Assembly: GCA_025618425.1 (NCBI GenBank)
Contig: CM046832.1
Coordinates: 74,925,297 to 74,989,296, forward strand
Reading direction: 5' to 3'
From: Heliocidaris tuberculata
Taxonomy: Eukaryota > Echinodermata > Echinoidea > Camarodonta > Echinometridae
Length of the DNA: 64,000 nt
Below, piece by piece: positions 42,281 through 64,000 of this stretch. Positions within the stretch are counted from its first letter, which is position 1; every line of letters begins with the position of its first letter. Under the pieces are notes generated by a model. The model was given only the letters and a program-made list of their open reading frames with translations. It made no database searches and had not been told where the DNA came from. Both the position numbers and the translations under genes were made by a program.

Positions 42281-44500
42281 CTTATTGGATAGAGTTAAGT
42301 ACACTAGTAGGATCACATGGACTATTATCATTTTCATCTCTCTCTGCTAAGTGTATATTATGAGGGTGTGTATGTGGGTGTGTCTTTGTATACGTGTGGA
42401 GTCAGCACTCAAAAGGTGAACAAACTTTCAAGATAATGCCAAAGAACTGATTGATAATTTTTTATACCAATTCAAAAACGAAGATAAGATGGAGACTCCG
42501 TAACAAAGCTATCAGTGTGAAAATTCGTTTATGTAACATCTGAACAAACAAGTCAAGCATCACGTGTTGTCTCGCCATGCAGCTCCTTGATATTGAAAGT
42601 TCATGAAAGTTCATGTTTAGTAGCAACTGACTGAACAGGATTCTAGCGAGGCCCTGGTTAAAATTTAATTAAACTTAGCCTAATATTTTTTAAGGGCGCC
42701 TAGCTACCAAGTAAATTTTTAGAGCATAATATTGTTAGGGGTTTTCTACATTTGAAACTTCGAATACACGAGCACTTCATCCAATAAATTGCCAACATTG
42801 CAATCCTATAGAAAATTAACTGCTTACTTTTTAGAGCATAATAATTAATTTAGGGTAATTTTAATAACACATGCAAATCAAATTCTGATCCACACCTCAT
42901 CTTCTTTAACTCATCTTATTGTCAGGGTCTCCTAATTTTCTGGGCGGGGGGGGGGGGGGAGGGGGCTGGTGGGGGACGTCCAACTCGAACATTTCATGGT
43001 AGACAGCTTGTCTAGCACTTGCAAATGCATGAGGCGATTTCTGTCTATGTAATACCCAAGGTTTCGAGGTCTTCTACAACATCTTCAAATTAAAGAATAC
43101 TACGCGACGGATAGTGAAACTTTGAACGCTAGAAATTTGGTATTTTCACCCCCCCGCCCCCCTCAGCCGATTCGTCTCTGCCATATTTTTCAACCCTCTC
43201 CTCCCCCCTCCCCCATCGGGTCGTCTCTGTGGTCTCTTCGCCATCCCTTTTCCCTTCTCATTGTCGAGATTTTCTACAATTTTGGATGGGGCGGATGGGG
43301 GGGGGGGGGGGGGTACGTCCCAATCGAATACTGTGGAGATTTGGTCTGGTGTATAGTAGCCTCTTTATTTATTGTTGATATATATATTTGTTACGTTTTA
43401 GAAACACCGTGTCTAAGACTAGCAGTTATTTCTTCATTTTCAATATATTGCTCAGAGATCGAACCATATTTTGAAGGCAACAGTCTTCTGAAATTCTAAG
43501 ATGTCTACTACAAATAAGAATTACTTTGTCTCCTCACTCTTTCCACTTCTCTGCTTCCCCCCCCCCTTCCCCGCCTACCTCCTATCTCTACCATCATGAC
43601 CATGTCCACCCAATTCTAAATACTTTTCCACTATATACTTTTTGACTGTTTGTGTTAATTCCTTTCTTATTCATATGTCACTATTACACTGTTTGCAATG
43701 TACTTTGTGATGACGTCATTCTTTGAACCTGTCAGTTGATCTACAATGTAGTTGTAAATCATGCACATAAATTGTATTCTAAACGATGTGGCGTAATGGC
43801 CCTGCATTGTCAATAATATGAACATAATTATTCTCATACAATTGTATATATTATTTTACTACTTCGTTGATTAATAATGATAAGCATTAATGGCGCCCTT
43901 CCTTCATGAAAGTATTAACGTAAGTTAAACCCCTTTTTAACGCAGGAATCTGTTTTTAGAGGACATGACATGAAGCAATTGCATTGTATATCATAGACCA
44001 ATTTAAAATAAATGACTGGATAGAGTTTAGGAAACAAGTTAACGTGGTTGAGAAATATATCATGGACTATAAAATTTGTATACTTTTATATTCTCTCTTT
44101 CTTTGTTTGTCTCTCTCTCTCTCACTCTGACTCTGACTCTCTCTCTCTCTCTCTCTCTCTCCCTTTCTCTTTCTCCCTCTCTTTCTTTCTCTCTCTCTCT
44201 CACTCTCTCTCATTTACTTTTGTGTGTATGTGAGGGTGTGAAAGGGCGTGGTGTGGGGCGTGCCTTCGTGCAGAGTCACCACTCAAAAGGTGAACAAACT
44301 TTAACCACAATATGAAAGAACGTATGATGTAGACTCCCTGCAAATATAATTCATCAACTATGTGAAAAAATGTGTATGTATAACATCTGAACAACAAGTC
44401 AAGCATCAAGCTTTGTCTAGCATAGATCCTTGAAACGGAAAATTCATGAAAGTTCAAGTTTAGTAGCAAGTGACTGAACAGGACCAGAGAGGCCACAAAA
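42280..44500. repeat. Diverged local duplication with pyrimidine and poly-G arrays
   Basis: Two blocks, about 42290-42655 and 44010-44495, share phrases in the same order: CACTCAAAAGGTGAACAAACTTT, a GACTCC...AACAAAG/GCAAAT stretch, AACAAGTCAAGCATCA, then TTCATGAAAGTTCA(T/A)GTTTAGTAGCAA and TGACTGAACAGGA. A second pair (about 42935-43010 and 43285-43350) shares poly-G followed by ACGTCC(A/C)AA. A (CT)n array fills 44108-44212. No gene seen. Confidence 0.6.
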
Positions 44501-45614
44501 ATAGTAGTAAACGGTCAGGCAACTGACCACATCTAAATTGTGTGGAAGTATAGAATCTCTCATATGTCTTCAATCTTCTTATACAGCGGATGAACTGCTG
44601 TTTTTTGGGGGTTTTTTGGGGGGGTTTTTCTGTTTTTTCTGTGTTTTTTTTCTTCTCATGTCTGATGTAATTGTCTGATAAGAATTACGACTACAGAAAT
44701 TTTGTAGGTATATGGAAAACAAACAACTTCTTTAACATTAACTTTTTTAATGCAAGACATCTCAACCAAACCCGAAATGGAAACTTTACCAAGTTAAACT
44801 GTCAGCAGGTGACCTTTCCATGGAAACTTTATTAGGGTTAGAAATACTTTCAACTGGAAACTAGTGCTTGAGAAGGCCTATATTCATGATTTAAATTCAC
44901 AGTTAGTGTAATAGCAATAGGTGTGGTAGAAATTGATTAGTAGTTTCAATTACAGCAGATATACAAATTTGATTATAACCTATTTATGTTGACGCCGTCG
45001 GGAAAGCGATGCCAATTATGTCTCACCTTGCAGGCGAGAGAGAAAAATTGGGCCTAATTGCATGATGATGCCATTCTATTTACTCCAGTATTACAGTTAC
45101 AACAATCATTGACATTTAACAGTAATTAATGAAAACAGGAAAAAAGTGATATCGGCCTTTTCGTCACAAAGAGGCTTATTTTGTTGTTGAATTATGTGAC
45201 CCTGCATGGAATAATATATTATTGTAGGGGATAACGTACCCCTCCTCCTTGCGCAGTCAATAAATAATTAATTATCTCTTTCAGTCATGTCCATGATGCT
45301 TCAGATCTTTGCTCCTTTTTGTTCTTACCAATCCTCCCTTTGGTTTCTTTGTTGTTGTTTTTTAAAATCAATCTTCTCCCTTTTTTCTCTGAGAGGATTT
45401 CTTGCCTTCTCTCTCTTGCTCTTTAAACTAATCATAAATTTCGACTTTCTGTATTAAAATCATCTCTCCAATACTACTCATCACTCTATTGAAAAGCAGT
45501 CATTTCCTCATTACATCATATAAAATATAGATGAACAAAATACAATGTTTTCTGTGATTCTTTAGTTGACTTGTGGCCAATCTAATACTCTGACATGTTT
45601 TCTCAACAAGTTCT

Positions 45615-45691
45615 TCCTATTGTATTTGTATTTGTATTTATTCACTTAACCAAGGAGAATAAAGTTTTCAGCTAAAAAAAAAAAAAAAAAA
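45615..45691 (+). mobile_element. LINE 3'-end remnant with poly-A
   Basis: TTGTATTTGTATTTATTCAC, then GGAGAATAAAGTTTTCAGCT and an 18-base poly-A: the 3' tail style of CR1/L2-like elements. No coding part remains. Confidence 0.45.
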
Positions 45692-46132
45692 TGAGCTGTT
45701 TTTACGCAAGTCTGTAAAAGAATATGTTAACAAAGTCAAAAGAATAAAATATTATATACACAAAATGAAGAGGTAAGTATACATCATAAAAAGAAATGAT
45801 ATAATACTACTAAGAATGAGGAGTATATTTTCTCCAGAATATTAGATTTCTTCACTTGAAGGTGACTAAAGATGGGAAATTAACAGGCTGTTTAAAGCAT
45901 TCAAATTCAGATTATTAAATTCATGAATTTAAATCCAAGGCATATTAAATGCTTTGCTTGGCTTTGATGCAAAATTATATAATCAGTGTATGGTCACAGT
46001 GCGCTACGGAGCATGTACCGTGTCTCATATCGGGTTCTGAATAATCCTAACATTAATTCCTGTATTAATAACACTGACTACATAATCATTTTCGATATCT
46101 CCAATAGTTTAGGAAGATGTGAAGTAATGTTT

Positions 46133-55966
<9,834 letters not shown>

Positions 55967-56685
55967 CTTGCTTCTACAATATAGGAAGGTTGATTTTGAG
56001 GCCGTGCATTATCGTGCGTGATCAGTTGCTTGTAATGTGTATTAGTACCTTATATTCGTAGGGTTTGTTAGGTTTGTTTGCTTCTGATGTTTGTAGCGGT
56101 TAATATTTAAACACAGGTTTCATCAAACCAGGAGAACGTAGGAATGTATACACATATAGTTGCATAATAGTTCTGTGCACGATAATAAAGTCGTTCAAAT
56201 GCAAATTTTGGGCCATTTTAGAACTTTGCCCCAGTGGGGGGGGGGGGGGGGTGAAACTCAATAGGCATATAATTAATATACACAAAAATGCCCCTTTATT
56301 GTACAATTTGTCTCGGGATTATACACCCGTTTACAGAATCTCAAATTTACCCCTGTTTTGACCCATCAGGTGACAGGTTTTTAAAAACTACAATAGACGT
56401 GTTTTTTTATATTTGTTGATATACGATTTAGTTGTATTTTTATCCTCAACAAATATGAAGAAACTTCGATCTCTCTAGTGATCATTATTCCAATTACGTA
56501 CCCTCCTTCACTCTGATTCGTATACTCTCATCCTTCCTCGATCCCGTTCTCATACTTATTTTCTTGTCTTACACTTAAGTCAGAAAATGGTGGTAATACA
56601 TGGTCATGGTCAGTGTAGGATGAGAGAGAGAGAGAGAGAGATATATATATATATATATATAGGGTGTAGAAGACAAGTAAAGAGT

Positions 56686-56751
<66 letters not shown>

Positions 56752-59700
56752 GGGGGGGGGGGGGGGGGGAGTGGAGAGAAAGACATGTTATCCACAATAT
56801 CGATTACAGCCCGAAAGGAAACGTTCCTTCTGAAAGTGTCCCACAAATGTGAGAGTTGTCTCCAATTACGTCAGTCAATGGAATGAATGACCAATTTCCA
56901 AATTTGATATTCTTCTCTCCTCCTCTCTTCTTTTCTTCCTTCATCTCTCTTTCTCTCTTTAACTCTCTTTCTTTGTTCACTTATCTCTCTCTCTCTCCCT
57001 CTTCACTTTTACTGCTAAATTCATCATGAATTTTATGAGTTAGTATCTACTCTCTGCTGGACTTGAACTTGCTAACGAATTTATTTCAAATACGATGTAT
57101 AAATCTTCCCCCCCCCCCCTCTCTCTCTTCCGCTATTTACATGTATATCTCTGTTACTCTCTTTCCCTCCCTCATCTCTCCCTATCTTATTCTTTCTTTT
57201 CTCTCTTTTTGTCATTTTTAAAAATTCTCTTTATTTTTGTGCAAACCAATTTGACTGGCTTATTCAGGACTCTCCTTGTGGGGACTGCTGGCTTGCCCAG
57301 CTGTCAACAATTATCTGTTGATACCTGAAGTGGTACAACAACAAAAATCTCTATGCTCATTTTGCGTCATAATGGGGACCCTGAGGAAGAACAGGTTAGC
57401 TATGTTAGTTAATCCGAAGGGGTCATCCCTCGATCTTAATTTACTTTCTTTTGTATTGTATGTTCATATCAATGTTATATTTATACTGTTATATAATTTC
57501 TTGTTTATATTCTTAATCTGTATCATTTTTATGATCGTGAATAAAACCAAACCAAACCATATTCATGTAAATATGAATGCATATCAAATTGTATTTTGCT
57601 ATGTATTCTTTTGTATGATGTATGTATTGCCATGTGATTCGTGATTCAGCTCTTGAGCTGAATTCAATTAAATTTGTTCAATGGAGGTCGAGATTACTTT
57701 AATTCTATACTCTCTTCATTTTCATTCACTCAAGAAGCTGTTTCAAAGGAATAAATGAAATCACAACATTGTGGGATTTATTTTGATATGAAAACATTTC
57801 TTTTATTCATTGAATCATTTACAGATTTTCTGAAGGGTCCCCCAATTTCATTCTGTTGAGGTTCCACAAAAATACAGTTAAAAAACATACATTTATACAG
57901 ATATAACATCCATTTATACTCTGTTTTTTTCTAGGAATTATACAAATTTTATTTCAAAATTTAATTATAATTCTGAGCCATAAATTTCCTTGAAAAAACA
58001 AGTTGTTTCAAGAGATCAAACTACTTACAGTTGTTCTTAGGGTCAAATGAATGTACTAATTCTATTACATGTATTATGCAGCAGGGTATATCCTTTCTTC
58101 AACCAATTTACAGCCATAGAGGAGATACATAATGAATTAGCTACCTCCTTTTAATCTAAACGTGTTCTCAACAGTGAGATCAAAAATTTTTTTTTAAAGA
58201 AAAGATCTTTTAAAAGAGATTATCATTGCAGTGTAATAGACATTATAGTCTGATTTAAATTAAAAAGGACAAGACTTGACATACCTGAAATCTTTTCTTT
58301 GAATAAATTGAAATGAATCTAACCATGTCTGTTTTAATCAGATTCATTCTCTCTTCCCGTCATTTCAAAAGCCTTGATAAAAAGGACACACCCAAAGCTG
58401 GTCTGTACTTACTATACAGAATACAAATCAAGGTTTGCACCATAAGTTTGCTATACATGGATAATGCACTTTTGTAAATTATGAGAGCTGCTTGTATGTT
58501 ATGTCTACAAGAAAAAATGAGAATAAAATTATGAGTAAAATGATGATCAAGTATCAAAGATTACATCAATACTTATTCTAAAATATAAAAGAAGAGGTCA
58601 ATTTTGGGGGTCAATATTTTGAAATAAAAATGATTTTTTTTTTCCTTCCATAATAGAAAAGGAGAAAATGCAATGGAACTCCAAGAACTCTTGCAACCAT
58701 TTTCTTCATTAATTAGGATAAGGAGAGATGAATATAAACTGATTTGATATTCTGTGTTCTTTCCAAATGACATTGGATGGTTGATTAAAAACAATTACAA
58801 TAGTTTTCATTACATGGGCACTTTTCTCATAATACAAAATACAGTGTTTCTCAATAATCCATTTGTTTGAATAACTAGAGTGTATTTCTCTCTTGATGAC
58901 AAGTCCATATAGATGACTACAGAAATGTGATGTGTTATCACTGAATACTAGAGTTATTTATATTTGATTTCCTGACAGCCAAAGTCCTTCACAATAAAAG
59001 GATACCAATTATCATACTATCAAGAAATGTCTTACAAAGCATTTATCCTTGCGAGATACTTGAGACATATATCCAATTCATTTTACTGCCCTCACATTAG
59101 CAGAGCTTGTCTTGTAAACCATATTTTAATAATTTGACCTTGTCAGCTATATCCAATGATATGAATCATTTTACTACTTCAATCAATAAAAAGCTGTTAC
59201 TTTAATAAAACTTTCCATTTTTACATCAGTAACTAGACTGAATCCAAATGGACCTGCTGAGATTTTCTCATACTGATAGACAGCCTAGTTTCAGTATTAA
59301 ATATCTCCTTTGTATTCACTACATTCCATTCATAACCTCGAAGGCAGCTGACAAATCTACACCCCTGGAGCAACTAGAGGTAATAACATGACTTTAGGTA
59401 GCTTAGCGAAACGTTAATGGCACGTAAAGACGAGGGAAAGACGTAAAGAGCTGATTTGCTAGTTTTGTCTGTGAATCTAAAATTACAATCAGACTTATCT
59501 GAACAAAAGTTTTCAAATTATTTTGCTTTAAAGTGTTAATAGAGTTAAATACTAATTCTACATCCTAATATTTAGGTTCTGCTCTATGAAATAAAATTAT
59601 GATTTTCCATAATTTTTGTCTTTCCTGCGTTTTAACATACCATCACGATTCACTAAGTTTCGCTAAGTTTTGTACCTTATTTGGCAATCATATCTCGGGT

Positions 59701-61228
59701 AGAATGATTAAGTATTTTTTCAGATACAGAATGAATGAAGAAATTTACATTCAAACAGAAAAGATCTTCAAGTTAACACACTTATGATCTGATGACAGTG
59801 TAGAGATTAACAGAAAAACCAAATTACCATTTTGGTCATTTAGGCAAAATGAATGGCAACTTTATATTCCTAATTTTGATATGAATAAAGTAAATGTTGT
59901 GATTGACCCTTGAAAAGAAACAATATAACAAAATACAACATAGAATGTTTTGTTCTAGTTTGATCTAGCTTCAAAAAGACATGAAAGAAAACAATAAAAA
60001 ACCAAAGAGAAACATAAAATTGCATATGTCATTCCATACTATTATAGAAGAGCACTGAAAGTTTGATAGAGTCAATAGATATTTCAGATCCATAAACAAA
60101 GAGCACCTTTGAAATCTCACACTGTTTGAGTTTGTATTATCCTAAACAGGTTTTCTTACATTTTTCTAAACCAGACCTGGTTTAGAGCTACAAGACTTAA
60201 CTGTGTATGAGATGAATGAAATAGAGAGGAATATTGTCAATTAACATATAAAGAATGAAAGAAACATTCATCTTAAGGGCAATAAAAGTGTAAAGTCAGG
60301 AATATTAATCATGTCAATAAAATCTCAGATCATTCATTCATTTCATTAATTTAATGATTGATTGACTTGTCAATTTCAAATACATATAGATATATTGAAA
60401 CATATTGATGTTGTCAAAATGATTTTGAGAAGCTTAAATGATTATCTACAAAGTTCACGGTTTCAACTTTCTTAAAAGTAACATTATCACAATTGAATTT
60501 GGTGTACATTAATAATGCATTTATTTGCTTTGCAGTAATATCTGGTAATTTGATAACACACTTTAACAGCATTTGTAATAAACAAATTATAATCTTTTTT
60601 TATGCTGTAAATATCTTTTTTGACTCAGGCACAATAAATAATGTCACAAAGTTTGATAACCACAATTATGAGATACAGGTACTTCTGCACAAATGTTAAA
60701 ATGACTGCACAATGAACAAATTGTGACACAATCGGCAAATAACCTCATTACATGGCACATGTAACTGCTGACAAGAGAACTCAAAGGTAATGTCCCATGC
60801 ATACTTTATATCACAAAATTAAATCAATCTAAAATCTCTTCTTCAAGTACCATCATAAAAATTTTCAGTCGGACTTGAATAATTGTCGGCCATTAGACCA
60901 AACTGATCTCATCTCTCTCTCTCTTTCAAGTATCAGGTCAGCTTGATCTTACCACAGTCATCCATATCATATTCTCATGTATACAATTAAAAGGCAAGCT
61001 TCTTATCAAAATAAGACAAATGAAACAAGAAATCCAACATCCTTGGTTAAAGATGCACTGTAAAGTCCTTCAAAAATATTTCCATCGCTAAAAGACGTCC
61101 ATGAAACATCCAGTGGTATCATCCATTCAAAAATCATCCTCCACAAGGCTTACATCAACAGGATATCCACCATCTCATAAAAATATATATTGCAACAAGA
61201 CCATCTAAGATATGTATTATCCTGAATG
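55967..61228. other. Gap between genes; right part probably plexin 3' UTR
   Basis: The left part is the 5' flank of the cholinesterase-like gene, followed by microsatellite and poly-G DNA (56620-56772) and pyrimidine-rich DNA (56915-57230). Sequence at 57420-57560, ending in AATAAAACCAAACCAAACC, looks like a LINE 3' tail. From about 57800 to the plexin stop the sequence is unique-looking, AT-rich and free of obvious transposons. A minus-strand AATAAA lies near 57800, so a 3' UTR of about 3.4 kb is plausible but unproven. Confidence 0.4.
56620..56772. repeat. (GA)n / (TA)n / poly-G compound microsatellite
   Basis: GA array, TA array (about 56640-56660), a second long GA array (about 56690-56748), then a poly-G run to 56770. 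Confidence 0.9.
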
Positions 61229-62527
61229 TCATATGGTATGATTACATTCACTGTCAATCATCAGCTGTTCCACATGTTCAAACTTCTCTGCTAGTTTGTA
61301 CTTAAGACCAAACTCATCCCTCTGTAATGATTCAGAAATCTGTCACCAAAAAATAAAAGAGAAGCAGGATTACTTACATGTACATGACAAATAGAGGCAG
61401 CAAACATAGACTTAAAATCAGTTTCAGACCAGATTATACAATATATTGAGTCATAAACTGTACATCTGAAAACAGGCATATTAAAATTTCTGAGAATTCT
61501 TTAAAGAATGAAATTCCCAAATAGAAAATCATGTCTTTATTAATCAAAATATTGTTGTATTCCTGAGTTTATACTACCTGTTACAATGATATTGACAATG
61601 AGATATTAATGACCTGCTTTGAAAAGCTTTTACAGATCAACTGTCAAGTTTTTTGGATAAAAACTGTTAAAGACAAAAGGGATTAATCAACAAATTAGGA
61701 ATGACAGAGCATTTCTAGACTAGACTGATCTCTCTAAATAGGTGATCCTAGATTCACTCTGGGGAGCATTTCATCAAGTGTTTTGTCAGTGGTTTTTACC
61801 AACAAATTTGCTCTCAGCCAATCAGATGCAAGAATTTTGGTAGCTTGTAACAGTTGTCCGTAAAAATCACTGACAAAACACTTGATGAAACGCTCCCCTG
61901 GTGACATTTACTCCAGTCTCTATTCCATCAAAGATATCAGGTGAGAGTGTAGTTGACATTGGGTTTTAGGTTAGGTTTAGGGCTAGGAATAGTATTGGGT
62001 CCATGGTTGAAGTCACAAAATTAGTGTTAGAAATTGACTCCAAAGAAATTGTCGCTGGAGCATTTGCCTACAATTCTAAGCAGAATGTTTTCTCCTAGGC
62101 TGACTTACTTGTTCACTGTACTTCTTAGCATAGGAGTGGTAGAGCTCATTAAGAGCTGATAAGTTGTGGAAGTCATACTGATGACTGTTGGAATGCTCAG
62201 CTAGCACAGCGTTCATATCCTGATCACTGATTGGTGGCATGTTCTTGATGTCATCATAGTACCTGACAGACAGATAAACAAACACATCATCAGACTATAA
62301 ATTATCAAGTATATCAGAATGTATGCTTGGAGAGAGCTAACAAAAGATTGTATGGAGGTGAATGGAGGGAAGGAGGGAAGTAAGAAGGGAGGGAAAATAG
62401 TGTAAAAAGAGGATGAGAGAGAGGACAATAGAGAGCTAAAGAAAGAGAGAACAGAAAATAAAGAAAGATACTAGGGATAAGCTCATATTCTTTTAGAAAA
62501 TATTGTACATTCAATGTAAAGTATTTA

Positions 62528-62561
<34 letters not shown>

Positions 62562-64000
62562 TATATTTCTATACCCTGTAGCAATCAATTGCCAATATGT
62601 GATCACCAAATGATTATGTATTAACAGTTTCAATATTTTACATAAACATGCATTTTTTGTAATTTCTACAAAGCACATTACTTTCTGAACAAAAATAGAA
62701 AATATGCTGCAGTGGTTTTCTTTACACATGCATTTTGAGTAATATGTACCATTCTCAATGAAAACATGTTAACAAAACATAAGCAAGTATGTTGTAATCT
62801 GCAATGGTTTAGAGATATATACCTTGCCACCCACTCCTTGTACTTAGGGATGTCCTTGGCATAGAGTAGTTTACTAGATGGTGAGTCTTTGGTGAGTTGA
62901 TGTTCTGATACCGAGCAGGCATCCATGAGGCACTGACCAACGATGGACAGGCAAGCATCTACTGTGTCAGATTTATAGATGTCAAAGATGTGCTGAGGGT
63001 TCTTGATCAAGTTCACCCAGAAACGTAGAGGAAGGCTGTTCAACAAATGTAAATAAGAACATTTTAGAGAGGTGATAAGAACACTGGTATGTTGTATTTC
63101 TACATTACAACAAACCTTATATTTCATTGGGTGAGGAGCATGAGGTATTTAAACATCAAATTAATGCCATTTTTCATTGAGTAAAACTGCAATGAGAAAC
63201 ATGGCATATCATATTCATGCATTATAATATGATGCTTTTCAATAACTGAAGAAACACAATGAACAAATAGTCATGTTTAAGATGTCTCTCGAATGATTCA
63301 GTAGGGGTGCTGGAGCACAACTCAACTAGTTATCTATTCCATACTATTATTGGGCTTTTGTTATAAAAGCTGTGCTCTGCAGTCACTCATTTTGACCAGA
63401 ATCTTACACTCTGGTCATGTGTAAGCCAAATAGATATACCATCATCCTGTTTCCATGACAACAATACCCTGCTGCATCTTCTTACCTATTGCTCTTCCAT
63501 GAATGGACCACCTCAGGGTTGGTGATTCCATTCTGTTTGGCTTGGTCATCAAAGAAATCAAACAGGTACTTAATGGCACGTGGGAGAGTGTTACTACGGT
63601 AATTGACGCTGAATATCGTCTCAAACAGATCATCTACAAACTTCTGTAATGTGACCTGAAGAAAAAAGGAAAAGAATGAATCTCACAAGTTAACAACACA
63701 AGTCTTCACTATATACCACCCAATCATCATTCAGGTTGTAAAAACAAACTTATCACACATCACCTCTATGAACCAAAGCAAATACAACTGGACAGTACAA
63801 ACAATATCATAGCAAAGTACCTTGCTCAAACTACATGTAATGACCCACTCCAAAATTTATAAAATAGATGCTCAGTATTTTTAATCGAGTGGAACAAAAT
63901 GTGAGCCAGTGGTTTATTGGTAATGGATAATATTGTATCAATTTTAAATGGTTCCATGATAAAAAAGACTTTCTAAATTGCCCTGACTTTATTACCTTTG
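61229..64000 (-). CDS. Plexin, C-terminal exons (partial; gene continues past the right edge)
   Basis: Plexins are single-pass semaphorin receptors with a cytoplasmic GAP domain; this is the C-terminal part of that domain. Exons in coding order: 63486-63655, 62823-63035, 62109-62262, 61229-61339; 648 nt, 215 residues and a stop. Another donor at 63994-63995 (exon sequence CAAAG, 63996-64000) probably ends the preceding exon, and its phase fits. Diagnostic blocks are [49 protein letters not shown] and [10 protein letters not shown]. The tail ([15 protein letters not shown], ending CNHTI) fits plexin-A better than plexin-B, which ends differently. The extracellular, transmembrane and catalytic-Arg segments lie outside the window, so paralogue and completeness cannot be judged. 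Confidence 0.9.
61761..61898. mobile_element. Foldback MITE, 138 bp
   Basis: Inverted ends of about 31 bp: GGGGAGCATTTCATCAAGTG followed by TTTTGTCAGTG, and their complement at the right. It lies in the last plexin intron. Its outer motif resembles that of the foldback at 26666-26787. Confidence 0.8.
61940..62075. repeat. Dispersed repeat with TTAGGTTTAGGG motif, inverted copy
   Basis: Contains GGGTTTTAGGTTAGGTTTAG and GTCGCTGGAGCA, inverse relatives of the sequence at 5833-5990 and about 47436-47525. It is adjacent to the plexin exon at 62109-62262. Confidence 0.45.
62524..62570. repeat. poly-A plus (TA)n microsatellite
   Basis: About 20 A followed by TA dinucleotides within a plexin intron. 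Confidence 0.85.

Overview
The window is intron-rich, AT-rich animal genomic DNA carrying four protein-coding genes, all on the minus strand. Exons are short, joined by GT-AG introns that are mostly 0.4-3 kb and packed with small DNA transposons, SINEs and LINE fragments. Gene content (a ciliary IFT54 gene, a plexin, an intron-rich secreted cholinesterase relative and an animal proteinase K-like subtilase), the poly-G tracts and the repeat style suggest an echinoderm, most likely a sea urchin. That assignment is inference; no sequence comparison could be run. No prokaryotic features, rRNA, functional tRNA or CRISPR were seen.

Layout from left to right: 0-5.4 kb is non-coding, with a TTAA-flanked MITE, a GC-rich repeat island and possibly the 3' UTR of the next gene. 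5.4-27.7 kb is a complete TRAF3IP1/IFT54 homologue of 17 coding exons (597 aa), including three micro-exons of 15, 24 and 18 nt. 31.2-39.7 kb is a complete secreted S8 subtilase of the proteinase K type (8 coding exons plus a probable 5' UTR exon, 369 aa, full catalytic triad). 40-46 kb is intergenic with locally duplicated, pyrimidine-rich DNA. 46.1-56.0 kb is a complete secreted cholinesterase-family gene (10 exons, 603 aa) with an intact Ser-Glu-His triad; its last exon encodes a WAT/T-type tetramerization peptide. 57-61.2 kb is non-coding, probably largely the plexin 3' UTR. 61.2-64.0 kb is the 3' end of a plexin gene (last four full exons) that continues past the right edge.

The genes are not an operon and show no shared pathway: one is ciliary, two encode secreted enzymes, and one is a semaphorin receptor. 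Exon models were built by hand from splice sites and reading-frame continuity. In each gene the exon lengths add up to an uninterrupted frame, which is strong internal support.

The most interesting items are: the cholinesterase relative that keeps the T-peptide but has lost the choline-binding loop Trp; the serial in-frame micro-exons of IFT54; a 1.04-kb foldback element with 250-bp arms and TA flanks; a hAT-like element with an exact 8-bp target duplication and internal tandem repeats; an exon-like ORF inside a 1.4-kb long-terminal-inverted-repeat element; and a near-perfect 62-bp-arm hairpin whose arm sequence recurs nearby.
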